A stretch of DNA of 64,000 bases from an uncultured Desulfobacterales bacterium (GCA_937915545.1 CALGIJ010000027.1:35323-99322); one strand, 5' to 3'. Positions 28,225-36,233 are shown, numbered from the stretch's first letter. Numbers and translations are program-made. The notes: generated by a model not told the origin, from the letters alone.

Positions 28225-28380
28225 TGTAAATTCTCCCGTGGGGGTTGTGAGAGAAAATGCGGTGTACAGGTGGGGGCGCAAGAGCAAAAGGACTGAAAAT
28301 CAGTGTGTCCCTGGTGAAAGATTCGCAAATCCACCAGTGGGGGCACAAAGTGAGTCTCAGTAAGTCCTTGGAAAGCACAA

Positions 28381-28409
28381 AGCCCGTTACAGAATCTCTG
28401 TAACGGGCT
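28381..28409. terminator. Strong hairpin terminator next to att copy 2
   Basis: AGCCCGTTACAG, loop AATCT, CTGTAACGGGCT: perfect 12-bp stem with T-rich sequence on both sides, 14 bases 3' of the tRNA fragment at 28423. Its sequence differs from the terminator at copies 1 and 3. Confidence 0.75.
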
Positions 28410-28422
28410 TTGTTGTAAGCGC

Positions 28423-28462
28423 TGGTGCCGGGACCAGGAATCGAACCAGGGACACACGGATG
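28423..28462 (-). repeat. tRNA 3'-end fragment, att copy 2
   Basis: Minus strand: ATCCGTGTGTCCCTGG, TTCGATT, CCTGG, TCCCGGC, A73, CCA. Identical to copy 3 over at least 40 bases. Upstream sequence does not continue into a D-arm, so it is a partial tRNA. The T-stem has a central T-T mismatch (CCTGG/CCTGG). It marks the junction between element A and element B. Confidence 0.78.
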
Positions 28463-28664
28463 TCAATCCGTGAAAAAGCACTTTCACACGACATCAAACG
28501 GATTCATTTAATTTGTTATTTTATAGTGTCATATAAGTAGCTTACGTGTATCGTGTCTTCACATACCATCATGTATACCCACCCTGCTTCCGGCAATAAA
28601 TGTGGGGCTATTGTGGGGCCAGCATGTTCACGGACGTGGTTTCATGCTCAAAGGAAATACCAAA

Positions 28665-29179
28665 ATGGCCTCGAAAAAAATAGCCAGCAAGACGCCAGGG
28701 TTACGGTACAAGTTCCACCCCTCCCGCCGCCATGGCATCAACTTCGACAAATATTTTTCCATTCGCTACCGGATCGACGGCAGGCTCAAAGAAGAGGGGC
28801 TCGGCTGGTCAAGCGAAGGGTGGACCGAGAAGAAGGCCGGCGCCGCTCTCTTTCCCTGGCAGAGGGAGAAGCCCTTCTTAACCAGGTGCGGCAATACTCG
28901 GAGAAGACCTATCAGATTTCGTTGTTGAGCCTGCACACCGACAGGCGCATGCAGGTGGTCTTCCATAGCCTCCGCCATAGCTGCGCCTCCATCCTCGTTA
29001 ACGCTGGAGTGGAACTGCCGATCATCGCCAAGATTCTCGGCCACAAGACGCTGGCCATGACGATGAGCTACAGCCACGTCAACGACCGCAGCGTAAAAAA
29101 CGCGATGTCGTTTCTCGATGAGAAACAGGCGGAAAACAAGATTGTTTCGATTAAGGGGAACCGCAACAAACGAGCATGA
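28665..29179 (+). pseudogene. Degenerate tyrosine integrase
   Basis: The N-terminal part (MASKKIASKTPGLRYKFH, FSIRYRIDGRLKEEGLGW; ATG 28665 behind AAGGA) matches the arm-binding start of phage integrases. The C-terminal part (VVFHSLRHSCASILVNAG, ILGHKTLAMTMSYSH) holds the HxxR, GH and Tyr motifs. The two lie in different frames, and the middle of the protein, including the first catalytic Arg, is missing. A frameshift near 28850 plus a deletion of roughly 200 codons makes it non-functional. It is probably the former integrase of element B. Confidence 0.8.
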
Positions 29180-29200
29180 CATTGAACAACGGCCATTGAG

Positions 29201-29458
29201 ATGAAAGCAGGAAAAGCGCAAACCTTCCCCATCGACGAAGTTTTCCCTGACCGGGCCAACCTCAGCACTCTTCGTGCCTATCGAACTCGGGAGAATCTGC
29301 CCCAAAAGGAACTCACCGAGAAAATCGGCATTCCACGGCGGTATATCTCAGAGATGGAAAACCGCACAAGGGTCATCGGCAAAGAGATGGCCCGAAGACT
29401 TACCGAAATTCTCGGTGGTGACTACCGGGCCTTACTAAAAAGAAGCCGCACCAGTTGA
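29201..29458 (+). CDS. XRE family HTH protein
   Basis: 85 aa with a helix-turn-helix of the lambda-repressor type (LRAYRTRENLPQKELTEKIG, then RRYISEMENRTR). An N-terminal stretch FPIDEVFPD precedes it. Short solitary XRE proteins next to toxin-antitoxin genes usually act as antitoxins or autoregulators. It precedes a RelE-type toxin by 39 bases. Confidence 0.75.
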   Translation: MKAGKAQTFPIDEVFPDRANLSTLRAYRTRENLPQKELTEKIGIPRRYISEMENRTRVIGKEMARRLTEILGGDYRALLKRSRTS

Positions 29459-29497
29459 CCGGGGCTTGTCTTGTCAATATTCTATAAATGGTATAAA

Positions 29498-29779
29498 ATG
29501 AAATCGTGGCAAGTGAACCTGACCACCAAGGCCAGGAGGCAAAAGGACCGGCTCCCGAAGTCCATTCAGGAACAACTCGTGTTCTTGATCCGCGACATCG
29601 AACTGTACGGGCCGGTGCGGGGAGACTGGCCAAATTACAGTAAGCTGAAACCCGGCGAGCACCATTGCCACCTCAAGAAAGGCAAGCCCACTTATGTAGC
29701 GGTGTGGGTGGAACATAACCGGGAGATTCGATTGATTGAGGTGACCTATGTTGGAACCCACGAAAAAGCGCCCTACTGA
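29498..29779 (+). CDS. RelE/HigB-type toxin
   Basis: 93 aa. WQVNLTTKARRQKDRLPKS at the N-terminus, then GPVRGDWPNYSKLKPGEHHC and YVAVWVEHNREIRLIEVTYVG: the compact RelE/ParE fold of mRNA-cleaving toxins. Start chosen at ATG 29498; TTG 29471 is also in frame. It overlaps the downstream XRE gene by 32 bases, the toxin-first order typical of higBA. Confidence 0.8.
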   Translation: MKSWQVNLTTKARRQKDRLPKSIQEQLVFLIRDIELYGPVRGDWPNYSKLKPGEHHCHLKKGKPTYVAVWVEHNREIRLIEVTYVGTHEKAPY

Positions 29780-30101
29780 AACCATAGAACTTTCTTTCCG
29801 TGGCCCTGCCGCCAAGTTGGAGGAAGCCGCTCGGTTGCTTGCCGAACTTGGATTTGAAAGCACCGTTCAGTCCATCCCCTGGCGAGATGCCTTTCCCGAG
29901 CACAAGGAAGAGGACCTGCCGGCCGTTTCGCTTCGGGCTGCTCGGCGACGTGAGGGGTTGACCCAAAAGGAGGTTGCCGAACTCGCCGGCATCCCGCAAG
30001 CCCATATCTCCCTGATGGAGCGTGGCAAGATGGCTATCGGGGTCACTAGGGCCAAGCGACTCGCCAAGGCACTGAACACCGGGTACAAGGTTTTCCTGTA
30101 A
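29748..30101 (+). CDS. XRE family antitoxin
   Basis: 117 aa. The C-terminal half is a clear HTH (LRAARRREGLTQKEVAELAG, IPQAHISLMERGKMAIG). The N-terminal half (ETIELSFRGPAAKLEEAARL) is an oligomerisation or toxin-binding region. It overlaps the toxin gene, so the two are translationally coupled; it should neutralise the toxin and repress the promoter. Confidence 0.8.
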   Translation: MLEPTKKRPTETIELSFRGPAAKLEEAARLLAELGFESTVQSIPWRDAFPEHKEEDLPAVSLRAARRREGLTQKEVAELAGIPQAHISLMERGKMAIGVTRAKRLAKALNTGYKVFL

Positions 30102-30304
30102 CAATCTGACCATTGCCGGGCAAGGGTGGCTCTCGAAAAGCCGTATACCCTGCGGCCTGCCCGGCGGGTTTTTTCTGGGTATTCCTTGAAGGGTGCAAGG
30201 GGTATGAGCGACGAGCACGCCCAAGATTCAAAGATCATGTGGGGCTACCCCATTGGTTTTTTAAAATGTGGGACTATTGTGGGGCCAGAACCACCAAAAC
30301 AAAA

Positions 30305-30336
30305 AAGGGGTTAAGCCATTGCTGACTTAACCCCTT
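30305..30336 (-). terminator. Terminator beside att copy 3
   Basis: AAGGGGTTAAG / CTTAACCCCTT stem, followed on the minus strand by a T-run; one base in the loop differs from the copy at 16797-16828. The duplication covers about 70 bases including the tRNA end, longer than a minimal att core. Confidence 0.75.
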
Positions 30337-30344
30337 GAACTTAC

Positions 30345-30392
30345 TGGTGCCGGGACCAGGAATCGAACCAGGGACACACGGATTTTCAGTGC
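30345..30392 (-). repeat. tRNA 3'-end fragment, att copy 3
   Basis: Longest copy: the minus strand reads back into an anticodon arm with loop CTGAAAA (anticodon GAA, Phe), then CCGTGTGTCCC, the T-arm and CCA. No D-arm or acceptor 5' strand follows, so the gene is partial. The intact target tRNA should lie to the right, beyond this window. Confidence 0.78.
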
Positions 30393-30536
30393 GTAAAGAG
30401 TCATTTTTGTAGGTTAAACATGAGTAATGATGAGTAACGGAATCAAACAAAATCATTGTGATTTTAATCAGATAATCAAAAATCTCCTCTGTTGCTATTT
30501 AACTCATCCTACTCTGATTTACTCATGTTTCAGGTT

Positions 30537-30627
30537 ATTTTGGCAAAATTTTGGCAAAAAATCTTGAATGTATTTTCCTGAAATCAAAACCCAAAATTGA
30601 TTCCTCGGAAAAATTTTGGCAAAAAAT
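30537..30627. repeat. TTTTGGCAAAA direct repeats near att copy 3
   Basis: ATTTTGGCAAAA (30537-30548), AATTTTGGCAAAAAAT (30547-30562) and AAATTTTGGCAAAAAAT (30611-30627) recur within 90 bases. TGAGTAA/ACTCAT repeats lie just before (30420-30530). They may be integrase arm-type sites. Confidence 0.45.
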
Positions 30628-30807
30628 TTCCAACCAATTCTAGCGTTCAAATGCAAAACGGATTAGAGCAGTAAGCACCTTCTCTCTTTGTTATGGTATT
30701 GTTTTTATGTGTTTTTCATCGACCTTTCCATGGGACCCCCCCCCCTTATAAGCAATCAATGACACGATTAACCTTTATATTCATATGTTTTTTGATATGA
30801 TTAAACC

Positions 30808-31926
30808 ATGAAAACACATCACTGGATCTGGAAAAATGAAGACTGGCCCAATTTTTACTTCGATGCAGGCAAACTGCTTGCTGACATGGCAGCCGTCTCT
30901 CGGTTGATTGGAGGATTGGAGGTAATCAGCCACACCATAAGCGAGGAAGAACAAGTTGCCGCACTGGAACGAGTCTTATCCGACGAAGCCCTTGGTACAT
31001 CTGATATAGAAGGAGAAATTTTACGTCGCAGTTCCGTTCGAACCTCAATACGCAAACGGCTTGGATTGGTGAGCGAACAAGATGATTGGGATGAGAGAGT
31101 CGATGGTCTTGTCTCAATCCTCTTTGATTCCAGGAACGACACCACTAAACCGCTAACGGCAGAACGCTTACTCGGATGGCATGCGGCATTGTTTCCGACG
31201 GGATACTCCGGCCTGCGAAAGATTCGAGTTGGGAGGTATAGAGGCGAGGAGGAAATGAGAATTGTGTCGGGGGCAATCGGCAAGGAGAAGGTCCACTATA
31301 TTGCTCCACCTCAAGATTCCCTCGACAAGGAAATGAATCGTTTCCTGCAGTGGGTAAATGAAGACATCCACCAAGACGTCATCCTTAAAGCTGGTATCGC
31401 CCATTTATGGTTCATAATGATACACCCGTTTGATGACGGTAACGGGCGGGTCGGCAGAGCGATTACAGACTTCATCCTCGCCCAGCAATATCCGAAGTTG
31501 ATGGCAATCGTATCTTTTTCCAAGCATATCAGTCTGGACCGAAAGGGATACTACAATGCGCTTGAGGTTGCGGGGAAAAACGGGCTCGACATTACCTTAT
31601 GGCTCAAATGGTTTTTGCAAACACTTGCAAGTGCGATGCATGAATCTCAATGGATAGTAGAAAGAGTCGCCATGAAGGCTCTTTTTTGGCAGAAGCATAA
31701 AGACACCTCTCTCAACCCAAGGCAACTCAAAGTGATCAACCGCCTCCTCGATACGGGTGAAAGATTTGAAGGCCCAGTCACAACACGAAAATACGCCGGA
31801 ATGACCAAATGCAGCAAGGTGACGGCCAGTAGAGACCTGAATGATCTCGTAGAAAAAAGGATATTGGCAAGAGGCGCGGAAGGGGGAAGAAGCACAAATT
31901 ACGAGCTAATATTCAGTACCCACTGA
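30808..31926 (+). CDS. Fic family protein (AMPylase-type)
   Basis: 372 aa. Fic motif HPFDDGNGRVGR with the catalytic His and Asn/Gly nucleotide loop; the N-terminal Fic_N/DUF4172-like helical region includes TSDIEGEIL, whose S-x-x-x-E-G/N-like segment could act as the inhibitory helix. The C-terminus is a winged-helix domain (YAGMTKCSKVTASRDLNDLV). Such proteins transfer AMP from ATP to a target and often act as toxin or stress modulators. Solitary on the plus strand right after att copy 3. Confidence 0.9.
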   Translation: MKTHHWIWKNEDWPNFYFDAGKLLADMAAVSRLIGGLEVISHTISEEEQVAALERVLSDEALGTSDIEGEILRRSSVRTSIRKRLGLVSEQDDWDERVDGLVSILFDSRNDTTKPLTAERLLGWHAALFPTGYSGLRKIRVGRYRGEEEMRIVSGAIGKEKVHYIAPPQDSLDKEMNRFLQWVNEDIHQDVILKAGIAHLWFIMIHPFDDGNGRVGRAITDFILAQQYPKLMAIVSFSKHISLDRKGYYNALEVAGKNGLDITLWLKWFLQTLASAMHESQWIVERVAMKALFWQKHKDTSLNPRQLKVINRLLDTGERFEGPVTTRKYAGMTKCSKVTASRDLNDLVEKRILARGAEGGRSTNYELIFSTH

Positions 31927-32083
31927 ATTATTTCATCATGCGGATCCGAATTCCTTCAAATCTCAGCACATCGAGCTCGGGAAATCAGACCTACTCCATC
32001 GCCGAAGTTAAAGGAGACATGTTCATGGATAAGGTCAACTACCAAATTCAAAATTTGTTGCTAGGAATCTGGGCGAGCAGAGG

Positions 32084-32148
32084 TTCCAACGGTGAGCTGC
32101 AAAGGGTTGCGCGGCAGTTTGCGCAATCCTTTGCAGCGATTTGTTATG
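32084..32148 (-). repeat. attC-like site 1
   Basis: Minus strand: CATAACAAATCGCTGCAAAG, a variable centre GCGCAAACTGCCGCGC, CTTTGCAGCTCACCGTTGGAA. Imperfect palindrome of about 65 bases with outer AAC/GTT core boxes, as in integron attC sites. It closes the DUF3303 cassette. Confidence 0.78.
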
Positions 32149-32168
32149 TAATTATTTTTTCTATTTTT

Positions 32169-32405
32169 TTAATCTATTGGATATAAGTCAAAATCAACTA
32201 AATCTTTCCATTGTTCAAACCATTTAGAGAATAGTTGTTCATCATTAGTCTCCATTAATTGGAAACAAATGTTTTTATCTTTATTGACCCACGAATTCAG
32301 AAAATGCAAACCTTCAGGAAACAACCTGCCTTTTGCATTATATCTTTCATAGATTTGTTCAAAACAACCTTCTTTATAATTTTCAACGACCATATATTTC
32401 TTCAT
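32169..32405 (-). CDS. DUF3303 cassette protein
   Basis: 78 aa. YMVVENYKEGCFEQIYERY and the C-terminal KDLVDFDLYP match DUF3303, a small ferredoxin-fold protein of unknown function often found in integron cassettes. Start set at ATG 32405; ATG 32423 is also in frame but lies in the neighbouring attC core. It occupies the space between attC-like sites 1 and 2 exactly, as a gene cassette should. Confidence 0.72.
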   Translation of the reverse strand: MKKYMVVENYKEGCFEQIYERYNAKGRLFPEGLHFLNSWVNKDKNICFQLMETNDEQLFSKWFEQWKDLVDFDLYPID

Positions 32406-32420
32406 TTTTTCTATTTTTTT

Positions 32421-32482
32421 CATAACGTGGAGTTTTGCGGAAGCCGCGCTGTTTGTGGTTTCCGCAAAAACGATTTGTTGGA
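32421..32482 (-). repeat. attC-like site 2
   Basis: Minus strand begins CCAACAAATCG, continues TTTTTGCGGAAACCACAAAC, GCGCGGCTTCCGCAAAA and ends CCACGTTATG. Paired arms (TTTTGCGGAA / TTCCGCAAAA) flanked by AAC and GTT boxes. It separates the DUF3303 and NYN cassettes. Confidence 0.75.
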
Positions 32483-32488
32483 ATATTT

Positions 32489-33220
32489 TTATTTTTTTAC
32501 ATCTTTTATGTACATAACCGAGTTGTCATTTTTCATTTGTATCTCAAACAGATCACATACCCTAATCAGATCCCCAAGTTTCTTATATCCATAATTTACT
32601 GGTGAGAAAGATGTGTTGTTTGAGATATACTGACCGACTCGCCCAAGATGAGACCAGCCATCCTCTCCTGCGGATTGTTCGACTGCTGTTCTCAGTAATT
32701 TTACAAGCGCTGTATCCATTCTCAGTTCGTTTCTGGATTTCTTAGAATTCCCCTTTTCTAAAGGTTTTACTCCTTCGTCTTCTACTGCTTCTAAATTTTC
32801 TGTGTATATAAACTGAGAACATGCCTTGACAAAAGGGGATGGTGTTTTCTTTTCACCAAATCCATAGACGGTTATGCCATTTGATAATATTCTCATTACT
32901 AGAGGAGTGAAATCACTATCACTTGTCATTAGAGCAAAAGCATCAATTTTCTGGGTATACAATAGATCCATGGCGTCTATTATCATTGCTGCGTCTGTTG
33001 CATTTTTTCCGGTTGTATATGCAAATTGTTGAATAGGTTTTATTGCGTGTGGATGAAGTTTTTCCTCCCAACCTTTCAGGCTATCACTTTTCCAGTTTCC
33101 ATATGCATGTCTTATGTTGACTTTTCCATATTTCGATAGTTCATCGATAACACCTTCTATGGATTTATGGCTTACATTGTCACAGTCGATAAGCAAGGCA
33201 ATCTTATTATCTTGGGCCAT
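32489..33220 (-). CDS. NYN domain (PIN-like RNase) protein with LOTUS/OST-HTH tail
   Basis: 243 aa. NYN nuclease domain: IALLIDCDNV with the first catalytic Asp pair, NATDAAMIIDAMDLLY and ALMTSDSDFTPLV with further acidic residues. The C-terminal part (AGEDGWSHLGRVGQYI, then GYKKLGDLIRVCDLFEI) is an OST-HTH/LOTUS RNA-binding domain. Homologues are LabA/DUF88-like and probably cleave RNA. Start at ATG 33220 behind AAGGAC. A complete cassette between attC-like sites 2 and 3. Confidence 0.87.
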   Translation of the reverse strand: MAQDNKIALLIDCDNVSHKSIEGVIDELSKYGKVNIRHAYGNWKSDSLKGWEEKLHPHAIKPIQQFAYTTGKNATDAAMIIDAMDLLYTQKIDAFALMTSDSDFTPLVMRILSNGITVYGFGEKKTPSPFVKACSQFIYTENLEAVEDEGVKPLEKGNSKKSRNELRMDTALVKLLRTAVEQSAGEDGWSHLGRVGQYISNNTSFSPVNYGYKKLGDLIRVCDLFEIQMKNDNSVMYIKDVKK

Positions 33221-33236
33221 TTTTATGTCCTTTGGT

Positions 33237-33300
33237 ATTCCAACGGTAAGCTCAGCGAGAGCCGCGCTGTTGCGGCTTCCGCTGGAGCGATTTGTTATGC
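33237..33300 (-). repeat. attC-like site 3
   Basis: Minus strand: GCATAACAAATCGCTCCAGC, GGAAGCCGC, AACAGCGCGGCTCTCGCTGA, GCTTACCGTTGGAA. This is close to canonical attC architecture (GATTTGTTA-type simple-site ends, paired GCTCCAGCGG/CTCGCTGAGC arms). Confidence 0.85.
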
Positions 33301-33315
33301 TTTCTTTTAATTCTA

Positions 33316-33588
33316 TTAACTTAATAACATTGCAAAAGGAATAACTAATAGAAAATACAGAGCAATACCGATAATATTCCCTACACATACTTTGTATTTC
33401 TTCAATAATAGATTCACTGCAGGAATAATGGACATTTCTAAAATAAAAAAATAGCCACTTCCTAAAAACTTAAATTTACCCTCGTTTAAAAAATGGACGA
33501 ATATAGTCTGATATAATAAAGCGCAGAATACCAAAAAGACCAAAAGTTGGGTTGCACCAACGATAAATGCTCTCTCAATTTTCATCAT
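33316..33588 (-). CDS. Small membrane protein, cassette-borne
   Basis: 90 aa with three predicted membrane segments (VGATQLLVFLVFCALLYQTI; YFFILEMSIIPAVNLLL; IIGIALYFLLVIPFAMLLS). No family recognised. Two ATG codons at 33588/33585; start uncertain. It fits precisely between attC-like sites 3 and 4. Confidence 0.6.
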   Translation of the reverse strand: MMKIERAFIVGATQLLVFLVFCALLYQTIFVHFLNEGKFKFLGSGYFFILEMSIIPAVNLLLKKYKVCVGNIIGIALYFLLVIPFAMLLS

Positions 33589-33594
33589 TTATCA

Positions 33595-33651
33595 GCATAA
33601 CGCCAAAATCAGCGGCGCGCTTTATGCGTCCGCTGGATTTACTTGTTGTGC
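33595..33651 (-). repeat. attC-like site 4
   Basis: Minus strand: GCACAACAAGTAAATCCAGC, GGACGCATAAAGCGCGCC, GCTGATTTTGGCGTTATGC. Paired AAATCCAGCGG / CCGCTGATTTT arms and end boxes GCACAAC / GTTATGC. The stop codon of the resistance-type gene lies inside it, as in mobile cassettes. Confidence 0.87.
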
Positions 33652-34460
33652 GGCGTCGCAGATTCATTTAGCAACCTTTTTGTCTGCGCAATTACAATTC
33701 TCGGAAGCTCGATATTCAGAGGTCCAGCCACACTCCTGAACAATTCGAGACTCCACTTCCACGTTTCATGATAGGCTACACATAGTGCTTTTGGTTCCGC
33801 GCTGCCTGTGCATGCCAGGTAGCGATTATACGAGTCCTCCGAGACATCTTTTTCGAGCGCGCGTGAAGGTGTCGGCCAGTGGTCTGTTGCCCCTTCATGG
33901 AGGCGAACCAACTTGAGTAAGTTTTCATGTGCTTTGCTTAGCAAAGCCCAGGCGCGAGCATACTCTCCCCGATTTAAAAGATTTGCCCCAAAGAGCATCA
34001 GGCTGATGAGGTTCAATACAAGCCCTTCCACCAGCGGCGCGCCTTCACGTTTCGGGGGACTGCCCACGAGAGCACTCGCGTACCTTGACAACTCTCCTGA
34101 TCGGTCCAACAAAACAGCCTCCTCAAGCGAGGGAAACCACCCGTAGCCTTGCCAAGTGGAAATGACCGGTATGTCCGATTTTCGCATGAAATGGAATTCA
34201 CCGCGAATGCCGTTTTCAAAAAGTGCGGTGTGGTGGCCGAAGTCATCCGGAAAGTAAGCTGCAACCGGACTTACAGCATCAAGCCACGAGCGCTGATCGA
34301 AATTTTCAATATGATCATCCTGGATGAACACTGCAAATTCGATATCAGAGAACTCGTCACCTTCTCCGATTGCAAATGAGCCGAACATCAACGCCGCGAT
34401 TATTCGTGCATCCTCATGGCAAGCTTCCTTGAAGCGTTCGATCATTTTCTGCTGAAGCAT
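33639..34460 (-). CDS. lnu(F)-like: Lincosamide nucleotidyltransferase, Lnu(F)/LinF-like
   Basis: 273 aa. MLQQKMIERFKEAC at the start, the nucleotidyltransferase motif GSFAIGEGDEFSDIEF (GS-x-D-x-E type), FENGIRGEFHF, GYGWFPSLEEAVLLDRSGEL and ATDHWPTPSRALEKD closely follow LinF/LinG enzymes, which adenylate lincomycin and clindamycin. Length equals the family. ATG 34460 behind AAGGA. Carried as the first cassette of the attC array. Divergence from clinical lnu(F) means the antibiotic substrate should be regarded as probable, not proven. Confidence 0.85.
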   Translation of the reverse strand: MLQQKMIERFKEACHEDARIIAALMFGSFAIGEGDEFSDIEFAVFIQDDHIENFDQRSWLDAVSPVAAYFPDDFGHHTALFENGIRGEFHFMRKSDIPVISTWQGYGWFPSLEEAVLLDRSGELSRYASALVGSPPKREGAPLVEGLVLNLISLMLFGANLLNRGEYARAWALLSKAHENLLKLVRLHEGATDHWPTPSRALEKDVSEDSYNRYLACTGSAEPKALCVAYHETWKWSLELFRSVAGPLNIELPRIVIAQTKRLLNESATPHNK

Positions 34461-35301
34461 TGAAACATCCTTTTATTGAAGCCACTGATTCTGCGGAAAG
34501 GTATACGCAGCTTTTGTTTTATTCGTACGCACAACGTTTAATATGCCGCAGCGGCTTTTCGGGAAAAATTGCCCTCGGGAGTGGCTTTTTTCATCCTAGT
34601 TTGAAAAGGCTTTCTTTTGCGGATGTAGGGTATTGACCCTACGAAAAGATTCCTGCCTTCTCCCTATGTAGAAGAAATTTAATACTTTTCGTGGATGATA
34701 GACTAGGTTTTCTTCTTTGACAAGAAAATTGCTATAGGGCAACCAGGTGCGGCTTTTTGGGGCTATGGCCCTGTTAGCCTGAGCAGCATAACTGGAACAT
34801 TTTTTTGGGAAATCGTTTTGTTTTGTGAAAAAATGGCCTGTCGAACTAGTCTTTCATGCGTCTTTTCGGGAAATATCGCCAGTTAGGCCGCAGCGGCACT
34901 AAGTATTATATAACTAGATTTTCAGTAATTATCTTACGATTTCGTGTGGTTTCAGGATCAAGATTTGATTTGGCAATACTCGGTCTGTTAACATCCCTCA
35001 GAGTTGAGCTTATTCCTTACAGGATAAGACCGGTTAAACACATAGAATTGATCGAAAATGGAGTAACTGCTGATTATACCTTACCAAAGAACTTCTTCGG
35101 CTGAAGACGGTCATGGATTATACGTAAAAAATACGATCTGAGAATATGATAGGATAAGCTCATCCTCGCCCATTTTTCTCACAAGAAGAAAAATAGCAGC
35201 AATTCGCAAATCAAAAACATTCTGTCCTCAGATGTATCCGTTCAGTTCAGAATGGTCTATGCTTTGTGCTCGTTTGTCACATTGCAAAACATAACCAATA
35301 G
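34461..35301. other. Intergenic region upstream of the cassette array
   Basis: About 840 bases without a supported gene. It holds core-like boxes (CGCACAACG near 34529; CTGTTAGCC near 34771; CCAGTTAGGCCGCAGCGGC near 34874) suggestive of degraded attC/attI sites, and a perfect hairpin GTAGGGT-ATTG-ACCCTAC at 34625-34642. An 82-codon plus frame at 34856 is not convincing. No integron integrase is visible. Confidence 0.45.
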
Positions 35302-35589
35302 CTATCGGCTATTTACAAGATCTCTCAGTATCCCCGAAGGCTTAAAGGTGACAACGCGCCTTGCGTCGAGAGTCAACTCGTCGCCTGTCTGCGGGTTCCG
35401 ACCACGACGCTCGCTCTTGTCTCGCACGTTGAACTTACCGAACCCACTGAGCAGAAGATCCGAACCGCTGATGAGCGAGTTCTTCGACAACCGCAAGAAT
35501 GCTTCAACGGCATCAATTGCTTGCTGCTTGGTCATGTTCTCGTGATGCTGGTAAACCTTTTGGACGAGATCGGCTTTGGTCAGTGTCAT
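35302..35589 (-). CDS. ihfA: Integration host factor alpha-like DNA-bending protein
   Basis: 95 aa of the HU/IHF family: MTLTKADLVQKVYQ, the conserved GFGKFNVRDKSERRGRNPQT arm start and VVTFKPSGILRDLVN. The RxGRNPxTG motif with Pro for minor-groove intercalation is intact. IHF bends DNA and assists integration and excision, replication and transcription. Being an accessory-region copy, it may serve the neighbouring elements. The TLTKADL start favours the alpha subunit. Confidence 0.9.
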   Translation of the reverse strand: MTLTKADLVQKVYQHHENMTKQQAIDAVEAFLRLSKNSLISGSDLLLSGFGKFNVRDKSERRGRNPQTGDELTLDARRVVTFKPSGILRDLVNSR

Positions 35590-36017
35590 GGCGGCTTCCT
35601 CTGAATAATAAGTCTATTGTTGCAACTACCCTCCCGACAATCATATAGAGTATTTCAACCAAAAGATAAAGAAAATCGTGTAGTAGCAGGGTCACCCAGT
35701 ACCTTTTCGAAAACCGTCAGGTTGGTTGTTGCTTGGATGGCAACTCGGGCGTTATGAGTCGCAGACAATGATCTCGTCCGCATTCAGGCCTGAACAGGCG
35801 GACATCGAATGGGGTCTATTACGCAACGCAACCCTCACTGGATCTGGCAGCGAAACCAAGGTTGGTTTCCCACCTAAAAAATGAGAAAGCCTTTTTAAAA
35901 GAACTGATCCACCTCTCATGTGCCCAATTTTATTTTTTTCTAAAGGAGCAAGGGATTAAATAGGGTTCATACTTATAATGGTAAGTGGAAGTAAAAATTT
36001 ATCCAAGAGGTAAAACC
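35590..36017. other. Gap upstream of the DUF3553 gene
   Basis: About 430 bases; no gene, RNA or repeat array recognised on either strand. Confidence 0.4.
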
Positions 36018-36233
36018 ATGGTAGCACTATTACACAAGGGCGAAAACGTTAGGCACAACAAGAGGGCGGAATGGGGCGTTGGAAAAATTATTGCAATAGA
36101 TACCTGCGGGACAATTAAGGTGGTGTTTGAAGGAGATAAGGAAGTGTCAATTGCAAAAGGCGCCAACTATCTTACCAAAGACAAAGAAGATGATTGTGGT
36201 GACAAGAAAACAGTTCCAAGAAAAAAAGCTTAA
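36018..36233 (+). CDS. DUF3553-like small protein
   Basis: 71 aa. GENVRHNKRAEWGVGKIIAI followed by IKVVFEGDKE resembles DUF3553 and the KOW/PcrA-C-type SH3-like domain (GDRVRHPKWGxGxV), thought to bind nucleic acid or RNA polymerase. Start at ATG 36018 behind AAGAGGT rather than at 35985. Lys-rich C-terminus. Function unknown. Confidence 0.65.
   Translation: MVALLHKGENVRHNKRAEWGVGKIIAIDTCGTIKVVFEGDKEVSIAKGANYLTKDKEDDCGDKKTVPRKKA

Noticed and set aside
28553..29179. Intact 208-aa integrase
   Set aside because: The first 90 codons of that frame are out of phase with the integrase N-terminus found in another frame, and the middle of the enzyme is missing.
31938..32186. 82-codon plus ORF after the Fic gene
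   Set aside because: It reads straight through attC-like site 1 and has no homology or conserved start.
34856..35104. 82-codon plus ORF upstream of the cassette array
   Set aside because: It begins across a core-like GTTAGGC box, has no ribosome site and no recognisable domain.
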